Below are positions 15,889 through 22,669 of a stretch of 36,042 bases of DNA, one piece after another (within the stretch, counting starts at the first letter, position 1; each line of letters starts with the position of its first letter). The DNA is taken from assembly GCA_030152805.1 (NCBI GenBank), contig JASLIG010000068.1:1-36042 (forward strand). Reading direction: 5' to 3'. Position numbers and translations under genes: made by a program. Source of the stretch: Solirubrobacterales bacterium (GTDB taxonomy: Bacteria; Actinomycetota; Thermoleophilia; Solirubrobacterales; 70-9). Below the pieces are notes generated by a model that saw only the letters and a program-made list of their open reading frames with translations, had not been told where the DNA came from and did not search any database.

Positions 15889-16814
15889 GCGGGTCCCGGG
15901 CGACGGTCTTCGGACTCGACCTGCGCACCGAGCGGACGCTCAGCTTCCTGGAGGGCGCGACGGCGCCTCCCTCCGGACGGCCGGTCGAGGTCTCCTTCCA
16001 ACCCGGCGCGGCCGCCTGGCCGCCGGACGGGGCGGAGCCGATCTCAGACCAGCGGCTGCCCGACGGAGAGGTCAACTTCCAAATCGAAAGGCACCCGCGG
16101 GCGGGCTACAGGATCTGGGGGCCCGCCTACGGCGCCAGCGTCATCTCCTCCGACGGGCGCCGGCTGTGGGCCCGCGGGGACGATGCCGAACGGGCCCCAT
16201 GGCAGCGGCTGCTGATTGCCCAGGCGCTGCCCTTCGCGGCCGTCCTGCAGGGGCTCGAGGTGCTGCACGCGAGCGCCGTCGCGGTCGAGGGGGGCGCGGT
16301 CGCCTTCGCTGGGCCGTCCGGGTCCGGCAAGACCTCGCTGGCGCTCGACCTCTGCCGCCGCGGCGCTCGATTCCTCAGCGACGACGTGCTGGCGCTGGAG
16401 CTCGACGGGGAGTTGGTTGCGCACCCGGGAGCCCCGGTCGCCGCGCTGGACCGAGCCGAGGCCGAGCGTCTCAGGGCGGCCGGAGTGGACGGCGGCGAGA
16501 CCTTGGCCGGAGACGAGCGCGAGACGATCGAGCGGGTCGGGGTGAGCGGGCCGGCGCCGCTGCGGGCCATCTTCCTGCTCGAGCGCCGCGACGACGGCCC
16601 AGCGGCGCCGCGCTTCGAACCGGTCGGCGAGGGGTCGGCGCTGCTGGCGAATACCTTCAACCTGGTGCTGCGCGATTCGGCGCGGCTCTCGCGGCTCCTC
16701 GACGTCTGCGCGGCCGCCGCCCGGCGGGGGGTCGAGCGGGTCGTGGTGGGACCCGAGACCAGCGCCCATCAGCTCGGCGCCGCGGTTGCCGAGCGGCTTG
16801 GGGTGAGGGCGTGA
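15885..16814 (+). CDS. HprK-like kinase 2 of the lasso-peptide cluster
   Basis: 309-aa HPr-kinase-like protein, paralogue of the kinase at 12637. His128 ('EVLHASAV'), Walker A GPSGSGKTS (143-151) and Asp pair 166-167 ('RRGARFLSDDVLALE') fall at the same residue numbers as in kinase 1, and both have 'WQRLL' at 106-110. Outside the core the two diverge, so they may act on different sites or only one may be active. GTG 15885 overlaps B2's stop (GTGA) and its own stop overlaps the cyclase GTG by 4 bp, placing it firmly in the biosynthetic operon. Proposed role: phosphorylation or other nucleotide-dependent tailoring of the lasso peptide (inference from paeninodin-type pathways). Confidence 0.85.
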   Translation: MSGSRATVFGLDLRTERTLSFLEGATAPPSGRPVEVSFQPGAAAWPPDGAEPISDQRLPDGEVNFQIERHPRAGYRIWGPAYGASVISSDGRRLWARGDDAERAPWQRLLIAQALPFAAVLQGLEVLHASAVAVEGGAVAFAGPSGSGKTSLALDLCRRGARFLSDDVLALELDGELVAHPGAPVAALDRAEAERLRAAGVDGGETLAGDERETIERVGVSGPAPLRAIFLLERRDDGPAAPRFEPVGEGSALLANTFNLVLRDSARLSRLLDVCAAAARRGVERVVVGPETSAHQLGAAVAERLGVRA

Positions 16815-18700
16815 GGCGTCTCCTGGCGGGCGCCTTCGATCCCAGCGAGCGCCACCGGGAAGTCGACCCCCTCGCCAGCCCGATCGCCGAAGCGGCCGGC
16901 GGTCTCGACCTCGGGCCCCTGCGGCTCGCCTGCGGCGGCTCGCCGCCGGTCCTCGACGGCGTGCTCTGCCTGCTCGACGGGCACCTCGACAACGCCGCCG
17001 AGATTGCCGGGGAGATCGGCGTCGAGGACCCGGGCCCGGCGGAGGAGGTGCTCGTCCGGGCATACCGGCGCTGGGGAGAGGGCGTCGTCGAGCGCATGCG
17101 GGGCGATTTCGTCCTGCTGCTGTGGGACCGGGAGCGGCGCGTTGGGTTGATCGCCAGGGACCAGCTCGGACTGCGGCCGCTGTTCCTCCGGCAGCGAGGA
17201 GACGTGCTCCTCTTTGCCCGCGAGGTCCGCCACATGCTCTCCCTGCTGCCCCGGCGACCTGAGCCGGACCCGGTCAGCGTCGTCCACTGGCTGCTGGCGA
17301 GCAGCCAGCCCGGCGAGCGCACTCTGTTCAGCGGGATACGCCGCCTGCGGCCGGGGGGCATGGTGCTCTTCGACCGAGATGGGATGCGCGAGAAGCTCTA
17401 CTGGCGCCCCCGTTTCGAGGAGCCGCTCGAGTCGCCGGTCTCAGACGTCGTCGCGCGACTGCGCCAGGGCCTCGATCGGGCCGTCGCGCGCCAGCTGAGC
17501 CCGGACGGCCCGACCGGGGTGCTGATGAGCGGCGGCCTGGATTCGTCCTCGCTGGCGGCTCTCGGCGCGGCGCGGGCACCCGGGCGCGTCTTCGCCTACT
17601 CGGCGACCTTCCCCGAGCACCCCACGGTCGACGAGTCGGCGCTGATAGCGGAGCTGCGCCAGAGCTTGGGGCTGCCCGGCGCGACCGCGACGGTGCGCCC
17701 CGGCGGCCTTCTCGCCAGCGCCCTCGAGCACCTCGACCGCTGGCAACTGCCGCTGCTCGGCTGGGGGGACTTCTGGTCGCTGCCGCTGGCGCATACAGCG
17801 AGCTCCGACGGCGTCGTGACGATGCTGGACGGAACCGGGGGGGACGAGCTGTTCGGGCCCTTCTCCTACCTCCTTGCCGATTGCCTCCGCGCCGGGCACC
17901 CCCGCCAGGCGGTCTCGCTCACCTACGGCATGCCGGGGGGCGGACCGCACGTGTCGCGCCGCCAGGTCGCCGCCCTGATCGGCTCCATCGGCTTTGCCGG
18001 GGCGCTGCCCTACCGCCTTCACCGGGCCCTGTGGCGGGCGCAGGCCAGGCGCGATGCCCCGGCTTGGCTGACGCCGAAGTCGCGGCGCCGCTTCGTCGGC
18101 TCGGATGAGTCGCTCGCCTGGAAGCGCCTCGACGGGCCGCGCTGGTGGGCGCGCACCGCGCACGGCGTCGCGCGCGAGATCGAGGCCTCCGGCGTCTTCG
18201 AGAACCAGGACCGCTGGGCGGCCAGCGCCGGCCTCGAGGTGCGCCTGCCCCTGCTCGACCTCGACCTGGTCGAACTGGGCCTGCGCCAACCGCCACGGGC
18301 CACCTTCGACCGTCGCTTCAGCCGGCCGCTGCTGCGCGCCGCGATGGCGGGGGCGCTGCCCGATTCGGTGCGTCTGCGCCCGGCCAAGGCCTGGTTCGAC
18401 TCGCTGGTGGTCGAGTGCCTAGACGGGCCCGACGGCGACGGAGTGCGGAGCCTCCTCGGCGATCCACGGGCCGAGATCGGCGCCTACGTGGACCTGGCGA
18501 AGATGCGGGTCGCCCTGCTCGACAGCGACGTGGAGCGGCGGGCGGACCCGCTGACCTGGATGTCGCGGGTATGGCGCCTGCTCACCGCTGAGCTCTGGCT
18601 GCGGGCTCAGGTCTCGCCGGACTCGACCCCTCACCTCGATCCGCCGGTGAGCCCGGCACGCCTGCGGGTCGAGCGCGACCCGCACCTTTCTAGCACCTGA
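16811..18700 (+). CDS. lasso cyclase, asparagine-synthetase-like (lasso C)
   Basis: Activates the Asp/Glu side chain of the core as an AMP ester and closes the macrolactam with the core N-terminus. 629 aa: N-terminal Ntn-like glutaminase domain remnant (~1-200), then the AsnB synthetase domain with PP-loop SGGLDSSS (240-247) and 'LDGTGGDELFG' (339-349). Residue 2 is Arg, so the Cys nucleophile of true asparagine synthetases is missing, as in lasso cyclases which do not use glutamine. 'ENQDRWAASAGLEVRLPLLD' is a conserved late motif. GTG 16811 is chosen for its 4-bp overlap with kinase 2; the frame is open further upstream only as a shadow of that kinase. Confidence 0.93.
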   Translation: MRRLLAGAFDPSERHREVDPLASPIAEAAGGLDLGPLRLACGGSPPVLDGVLCLLDGHLDNAAEIAGEIGVEDPGPAEEVLVRAYRRWGEGVVERMRGDFVLLLWDRERRVGLIARDQLGLRPLFLRQRGDVLLFAREVRHMLSLLPRRPEPDPVSVVHWLLASSQPGERTLFSGIRRLRPGGMVLFDRDGMREKLYWRPRFEEPLESPVSDVVARLRQGLDRAVARQLSPDGPTGVLMSGGLDSSSLAALGAARAPGRVFAYSATFPEHPTVDESALIAELRQSLGLPGATATVRPGGLLASALEHLDRWQLPLLGWGDFWSLPLAHTASSDGVVTMLDGTGGDELFGPFSYLLADCLRAGHPRQAVSLTYGMPGGGPHVSRRQVAALIGSIGFAGALPYRLHRALWRAQARRDAPAWLTPKSRRRFVGSDESLAWKRLDGPRWWARTAHGVAREIEASGVFENQDRWAASAGLEVRLPLLDLDLVELGLRQPPRATFDRRFSRPLLRAAMAGALPDSVRLRPAKAWFDSLVVECLDGPDGDGVRSLLGDPRAEIGAYVDLAKMRVALLDSDVERRADPLTWMSRVWRLLTAELWLRAQVSPDSTPHLDPPVSPARLRVERDPHLSST

Positions 18701-18721
18701 GGGCTACTACTTTTTCCCCAC

Positions 18722-18749
18722 TTGACGAGCCTTCCCTGTGCTCTAGCCT
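18722..18749 (+). promoter_or_regulatory. candidate promoter of the lasso precursor gene
   Basis: TTGACG (18722-18727) and TAGCCT (18744-18749, TANNNT pattern) are separated by 16 bp, in the 132-bp gap after the cyclase. Transcription would begin near 18756, leaving a ~77-nt leader before the ATG at 18833. A separate promoter would let the precursor be made in excess over its enzymes. Pattern-based. Confidence 0.5.
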
Positions 18750-18832
18750 TCCCGTCCATCTAGGCGAGTCTCGGGCTCGGGTAAGGCAAGGGTGCTCCGC
18801 CGAATGCAAGAGACCAAGGAGCGGGTTCGTAA

Positions 18833-19015
18833 ATGGATAGTTCGAAAGACTTCAGCTACAACACCCCGACGATCGTCGACTACGGCGATCTGCAGGAGCT
18901 GACCGCGGCCTGCGTGGGCGGTTCAGGCGGAGACGCGGTCATCAAAGGCGGTTACCTCGGCGGTTTTCCAATCGGCCCGAGCAACCCCGCCGCTGGTTGT
19001 AGCTCCAACCCCTGA
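18833..19015 (+). CDS. lasso peptide precursor (A)
   Basis: 60-aa precursor. The leader (1-25) contains the B1-binding signature Y9-x-x-P12, Gly18 and 'LQELTA' with Thr24 at position -2, the hallmark of lasso leaders. Cleavage after Ala25 gives a 35-residue core beginning Ala-Cys-Val. Asp34 is core position 9, the expected acceptor for a nine-residue Ala1-Asp9 ring; it is preceded by the Gly-rich GGSGG. The tail is Gly/Pro-rich with Tyr16, Phe20, Cys31 and a Ser-Ser-Asn-Pro end. Cys2 (ring) and Cys31 (tail) could form a disulfide. AAGGAG (18816-18821) is the ribosome-binding site, 11 nt before ATG. It lies last in the cluster and is followed by a strong terminator. Codons are less GC-biased than the neighbours. 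Confidence 0.88.
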   Translation: MDSSKDFSYNTPTIVDYGDLQELTAACVGGSGGDAVIKGGYLGGFPIGPSNPAAGCSSNP

Positions 19016-19040
19016 GCCTGGGGCGGTAGTGCCCAACGTG

Positions 19041-19061
19041 CCCGCGGCGGTAAGCCGCGGG
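19041..19061 (+). terminator. GC-rich hairpin after the precursor gene
   Basis: CCCGCGGC (19041-19048) and GCCGCGGG (19054-19061) form a perfect 8-bp stem with the loop GGTAA, 26 nt after the precursor stop. It has no T-tract of its own and precedes the true terminator by 13 nt. It may stabilise the abundant precursor mRNA against 3' decay or aid termination. Confidence 0.6.
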
Positions 19062-19074
19062 TCAGCTGTTCTTT

Positions 19075-19110
19075 CGACCAACAGTCGTCTCGGCTGTTGG
19101 TCGTTTTTTT
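19075..19110 (+). terminator. intrinsic terminator of the lasso cluster
   Basis: CGACCAACAG (19075-19084) and CTGTTGGTCG (19094-19103) pair perfectly over 10 bp with a 9-nt loop, followed directly by seven T (19104-19110). This is a textbook Rho-independent terminator. It insulates the lasso cluster from the LuxR/polysaccharide operon that follows. Confidence 0.93.
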
Positions 19111-19120
19111 GGCCGCTGGC

Positions 19121-19231
19121 AACAGGATCACATTTAGGTAATAGTCAGGTCACATTTGTGTAACGACATTGTTACTGTGAAGTGACCTGTTTTCACAGAT
19201 TGGGCTCCGGGTAATTTTACCGCTCAGTAAC
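19121..19231 (+). promoter_or_regulatory. AT-rich, repeat-dense regulatory region before the LuxR gene
   Basis: The gap 19111-19275 is unusually AT-rich for this DNA. Direct repeats TCACATTT (19128-19135 and 19150-19157) start 22 bp apart, about two helical turns. Arms CAGGTCAC/GTGACCTG (19146-19153/19182-19189) and GTAAC/GTTAC (19160-19164/19171-19175) share one symmetry centre. CTGTGAA/TTCACAG (19175-19181/19192-19198) and GGTAA/TTACC (19210-19214/19217-19221) add further symmetry, with another GTAAC at 19227-19231. This looks like a multi-site operator controlling the regulator and the polysaccharide operon. The promoter itself was not resolved. Confidence 0.65.
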
Positions 19232-19275
19232 AGCTCCGAGCGTAAGACCCCGGGTGCGATTGCGGTTATCAAGGT

Positions 19276-19968
19276 ATGCCGCAAGCTTCTCAGCGGGATG
19301 CACCCGGTCCACTAAAAGAGCTCGATGCCGACGTCGTCCTGATCGACGAGTGTGGACCGGACGAGAGGCTGGAAGCGATCTTCGCTGAGTCGGGTCTGAG
19401 TCACCGGCTCGCCGGCGGCGTTGCCGAGTTGATCGAGGGGGAAGCGGCTCCGTATCTCGTCGTGCTGCGCACGGAGGAGACGCTCACCAAGGACGTGGTC
19501 TCGGTACTCGAACAGGTGGGGCGGCGCTGGCCGCAAACCGCGGTCGTGGCGGTCTGCGCCGAGATTCGCCCGGGCGAGCTGCGCGCCGCTCTCGCCGTCG
19601 GGATCTCGGGAGTGGTGCTGGAGGATGAATTGACGGCGACGATGCCGGCCTGCATCGCTGCCGCTCGCTCGGGTCAGCTTTGCCTGCCGAAGCGCCATGC
19701 GCGCCAGGTCGAACCAGCAGCCCTCTCGACCCGGGAGAAGCAGATCCTCGGCCTGGTGGTGATGGGCTACATGAACAGCGAGATCGGCGAGCGGCTCTTC
19801 GTCGCCGAGAGCACCGTCAAGAGCCACCTTTCCTCGGCCTTCGCCAAGCTCGGCGTGCGGTCGCGAAACGAGGCGGTCGAGCTGATCCTCGACCCCGAGC
19901 GGGGGCTGGGCACGGGCATCCTCGCCCTCGGTGGGGAACGGGTCGAGCTGAAGGCGACGGCGCGGTGA
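19276..19968 (+). CDS. LuxR-type transcription regulator with a pseudo-receiver domain
   Basis: 230 aa. The C-terminal LuxR/NarL helix-turn-helix is clear at ~149-205: 'LSTREKQILGLVVMGYMNSE' and 'VAESTVKSHLSSAFAKLGVR'. The N-terminal ~140 residues fold like a response-regulator receiver ('DVVLIDECG', 'APYLVVLRT', 'GISGVVLEDELTA'), but the phospho-acceptor Asp expected at the end of the third strand is replaced ('VVLRT'), so it probably works without phosphorylation. ATG at 19276 lies after a repeat-rich regulatory region. Its stop overlaps the sugar-transferase GTG by 4 bp, so it is co-translated with the polysaccharide operon and likely regulates it. Confidence 0.85.
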   Translation: MPQASQRDAPGPLKELDADVVLIDECGPDERLEAIFAESGLSHRLAGGVAELIEGEAAPYLVVLRTEETLTKDVVSVLEQVGRRWPQTAVVAVCAEIRPGELRAALAVGISGVVLEDELTATMPACIAAARSGQLCLPKRHARQVEPAALSTREKQILGLVVMGYMNSEIGERLFVAESTVKSHLSSAFAKLGVRSRNEAVELILDPERGLGTGILALGGERVELKATAR

Positions 19969-21500
19969 ACGGCGGCGGCGTCGGAACCGAGGCGGAGACC
20001 TCGATCGCGCCGTCCTCCGTCGTTGACGCCGCATCTCCGGGCGCCGGACTTCGGGTCAGGCGGTTGCCGCCGACCGACGGGCTCGCCAGCGCGCCCGTCG
20101 GCGGCGAAAGCGAGGGCACCCGGATAAACCTGCGGCGGGACCAGCTCTTCCGTCGCTCCCTGTTCGTTGCCGATTTCGTCGCGATCGTCGCCGCGGCCGG
20201 AGTGCTCTCACTGGCGACGTCGCGGCCGCTGCAACTGACCTGGGTAAGCATTGGCGGTCTACTCGCCCTGCTTGCGATGGCGAAGGTGTTGGGCCTCTAC
20301 GATCGCGACGAAGCGCGCCTGCACAAGACCACCCTCGACGAGGCGCCGAAGCTCTTCGAGCTGGCGACCCTGGGCGCCCTCTGCGCCTGGCTCGCCGGTG
20401 GCTTCATCGTCGCCGGCGGCACCCTCGAACGCCAGGAGGCGCTGGTCCTCTGGATGCTCCTGCTCGTCTTCCTGGTCCTCGGGCGAGGGACGGCGCGGTC
20501 GCTCGCGCTCAGGATCACGCCGGTCGAGCGCTGCCTGTTCATCGGCGACAGCTGCACCGCGAAGACGATCGAAAGCAAGCTCTCCGGCAATCACGGCCTC
20601 AAGGCCGAGCTGGTCGCCGCGATCGATCCGGCCGACGCCTCGCGCTGGTCGGCGGAGGCGCTCTCGGCGCCGCGGTTGCGGGGGATCCGCGAGCTGGCCC
20701 GGTCGCTGGACGTGCAGCGGGCGATCGTCGCTCCCGACAGCGTCGAGCCCGAGCGGATGCTCGACCTCGTGCGCACGCTGGAGGCCATCGGCGTCAAGGT
20801 GAGCGTGCTGCCGCGCCTGCTCGAGGTGGTCGGCTCCTCGGTCGAGTTCGACGACCTCGACGGGGTGACCGTGATGGGCATGAAGCGCTTCGCCTTGACG
20901 CGCTCGTCGATCACCGTCAAGCGGGCCTTCGACCTCGGCGGCGCGGCGCTCGGATTGCTCTGCCTGGCCCCGCTGATGATCGCGATCGCCGTCGCGATCA
21001 AGCTCGACAGCAGGGGGCCGGTCTTCTTCAGGCAGCGCCGGGTCGGCCGTCACGGCCAGCACTTCAGGCTGTTCAAGTTCCGCACCATGGTCGAGGACGC
21101 CGACGAGCTGAAGGAGTCGCTGCGGGATCGCAACGAAGCCCAGGAGGGCCTCTTCAAGATCGCCGACGACCCGCGCGTGACCAGGGTCGGCAGGCTGCTG
21201 CGGAGGAGCTCCCTGGACGAGCTGCCGCAACTGCTCAACGTGATGCGGGGCGAGATGAGCCTGGTCGGGCCGCGCCCGCTGGTGGTCGACGAGGACCAGC
21301 GCGTGACCGGCTGGTACCGTCGCCGGCTGGAGCTGATGCCTGGGATCACCGGTCCCTGGCAGATACTCGGACCCGCCCGCGTGCCGCTACGCGAGATGGG
21401 TGCTATCGACTACCTGTACGTGGCCAACTGGTCGCTTTGGTGCGACGTGAAGATCATGCTCCGCACCGTGTCGCACATGCTGGGGCGCCGGGGGCTCTGA
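19965..21500 (+). CDS. polyprenyl glycosylphosphotransferase (initiating sugar transferase)
   Basis: Membrane enzyme that transfers the first sugar-1-phosphate to undecaprenyl phosphate to begin each repeat unit. 511 aa: a ~55-residue cytoplasmic N-terminus, about four membrane helices (~62-165), a CoA-binding-like Rossmann domain ('RCLFIGDSCTAKTIESKL' onward), a fifth hydrophobic segment ('LGGAALGLLCLAPLMIAIAV') and the catalytic C-terminus with 'FFRQRRVGRHGQHFRLFKFR', 'RLLRRSSLDELPQLLNVMRG' and 'EMSLVGPRPLVVDED'. This is the WbaP/CpsE/ExoY-like PF02397 architecture. GTG 19965 overlaps the LuxR stop. The sugar (glucose, galactose or other) cannot be read. Confidence 0.93.
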   Translation: MNGGGVGTEAETSIAPSSVVDAASPGAGLRVRRLPPTDGLASAPVGGESEGTRINLRRDQLFRRSLFVADFVAIVAAAGVLSLATSRPLQLTWVSIGGLLALLAMAKVLGLYDRDEARLHKTTLDEAPKLFELATLGALCAWLAGGFIVAGGTLERQEALVLWMLLLVFLVLGRGTARSLALRITPVERCLFIGDSCTAKTIESKLSGNHGLKAELVAAIDPADASRWSAEALSAPRLRGIRELARSLDVQRAIVAPDSVEPERMLDLVRTLEAIGVKVSVLPRLLEVVGSSVEFDDLDGVTVMGMKRFALTRSSITVKRAFDLGGAALGLLCLAPLMIAIAVAIKLDSRGPVFFRQRRVGRHGQHFRLFKFRTMVEDADELKESLRDRNEAQEGLFKIADDPRVTRVGRLLRRSSLDELPQLLNVMRGEMSLVGPRPLVVDEDQRVTGWYRRRLELMPGITGPWQILGPARVPLREMGAIDYLYVANWSLWCDVKIMLRTVSHMLGRRGL

Positions 21501-21671
21501 GGTGGTTTTGGCTGGGACCTCGAGTTCCGCGTCGGACCGCGCCGCGATCCGGCAGGCGGCGACTACGACGACGGCAACGAGCAGCCAGGCGGCCGCCACC
21601 GCGACGATCGCGAGAACGGTCGGATCACCCAACGGGCCAAGCGCCCCTGCCTGTACTCGTGCGCACGTCAT
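21387..21671 (-). CDS. possible small single-TM protein, antisense overlap (uncertain)
   Basis: Minus-strand frame of 94 codons with ATG at 21671 and a strongly hydrophobic helix 'VLAIVAVAAAWLLVAVVVVA' at residues ~20-39. Between 21500 and 21659 this frame has the high third-position GC of real genes, whereas the plus-strand frame is Arg-rich and shadow-like. Its last ~35 residues lie antisense to the sugar-transferase 3' end and look non-coding. No ribosome-binding site is clear. It could be a real small membrane protein, a decayed gene or chance. If real it would interrupt the otherwise plus-strand operon. Confidence 0.3.
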   Translation of the reverse strand: MTCARVQAGALGPLGDPTVLAIVAVAAAWLLVAVVVVAACRIAARSDAELEVPAKTTSEPPAPQHVRHGAEHDLHVAPKRPVGHVQVVDSTHLA

Positions 21672-22669
21672 CTGAGCTGGATATCGGACACGGTCGCGGA
21701 GCCCTTGAGGGTTCCGCGACCGGGCTCCGGCTCGGCTTTGGCTGCGCCGCGCTGATGCGCCTGCCCTCGCGGCGAGGGCGCCAGCGGATTCTGGCCGGGG
21801 CTTTCGAGCGGGGAGTGCGTCACTTCGACGTTGCGCGCATGTACGGGCTGGGGGCGGCGGAGGGCGAACTCGGCCGCTTTGCCGCGCGGCGGCGCGACGA
21901 GATCACGATCGCCACCAAGTTCGGGCTCGATCCCTCCGGTCCTGCCCTGAAGATCGCCCGGCTCCAGGCGCCGGCCCGGGCCGCGATCGCCCGCCTGCCG
22001 TCCCTGCGAGCCGCGATCAAGCGGCGGGGCAGCGCCCTCCACGAGCCCCGTCGCTACGACGGCGCCGGCGCTCGGCGGAGCATCGAGACGAGCCTGCGAG
22101 AGCTGGGCACCGACTACGTGGACTTCTTCTTCCTGCACGATCCCCAGCCCGGCGATCGGGTCGACGTCGAGGGCGTCGGCGAGGCGCTGGAGGAGCTGCG
22201 CGGCGCCGGCTACCTGCGCGCCTGGGGGCTGTCGGGGGACCCCGGGCCCTGCCTGCCGCTGCGCGACGAATTCGAGGCCCCGCTGGCGATGCAGTTGCGC
22301 GACGACGTCTTTGACCCGGCGGTCGCCGGGCTCGAGTGGGACCCGGCTCCGATCACCTTCGGGGTGATCGCGGGGGCGCAGCGGAGAATCCTCGCCTACG
22401 TCGCGAGCAGCGAGGAGCGCCGGCGCCGCTGGGCCCGAGAGGTCGGCGCGGACTGCGCCGAGTCGGACGTCGTCGCCACCCTCCTCCTGCGGGACGCCCT
22501 CGATCGCAACCGCGAGGGCATGGTCCTCTTCAGCACCACGCGCCCCGAGCGGATCGGCACCGCCGTCGAAGCGGCTGGGTTCGCCGACCGGGAGGCGCGG
22601 GCCGGGCTGCGGGCTTTCAGGGAGCGGGTGCGGACCGACCTCGGCGCGGGGCGCCCCGAGGATGGCTGA
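21659..22669 (+). CDS. aldo/keto reductase family protein
   Basis: NAD(P)H-dependent oxidoreductase of the AKR TIM-barrel family, 336 aa. The catalytic tetrad is visible: Asp57 and Tyr62 ('HFDVARMYG'), Lys87 ('ATKFG') and His160 ('FFLHDP'). Family-typical 'AAEGELGRFAARRRDEITIA' and the C-terminal 'VLFSTTRPERIGTAVEAA' are present. GTG 21659 is the only start that keeps the first strand ('LRLGFG'); no good ribosome-binding site is seen, so the start is tentative. The stop overlaps the GMC oxidoreductase start by 8 bp. In this operon a role in making or modifying a sugar building block is inferred. Confidence 0.85.
   Translation: MRTSSELDIGHGRGALEGSATGLRLGFGCAALMRLPSRRGRQRILAGAFERGVRHFDVARMYGLGAAEGELGRFAARRRDEITIATKFGLDPSGPALKIARLQAPARAAIARLPSLRAAIKRRGSALHEPRRYDGAGARRSIETSLRELGTDYVDFFFLHDPQPGDRVDVEGVGEALEELRGAGYLRAWGLSGDPGPCLPLRDEFEAPLAMQLRDDVFDPAVAGLEWDPAPITFGVIAGAQRRILAYVASSEERRRRWAREVGADCAESDVVATLLLRDALDRNREGMVLFSTTRPERIGTAVEAAGFADREARAGLRAFRERVRTDLGAGRPEDG

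Noticed and set aside
18804..18905. Short ORF overlapping the lasso precursor start (33 codons)
   Set aside because: No ribosome-binding site, out of frame with the precursor and no meaningful pattern.
19176..19197. CRP-like TGTGA/TCACA site before the LuxR gene
   Set aside because: The half-site spacing (12 or 7 nt for the possible pairs) does not match the N6 of CRP-family sites.
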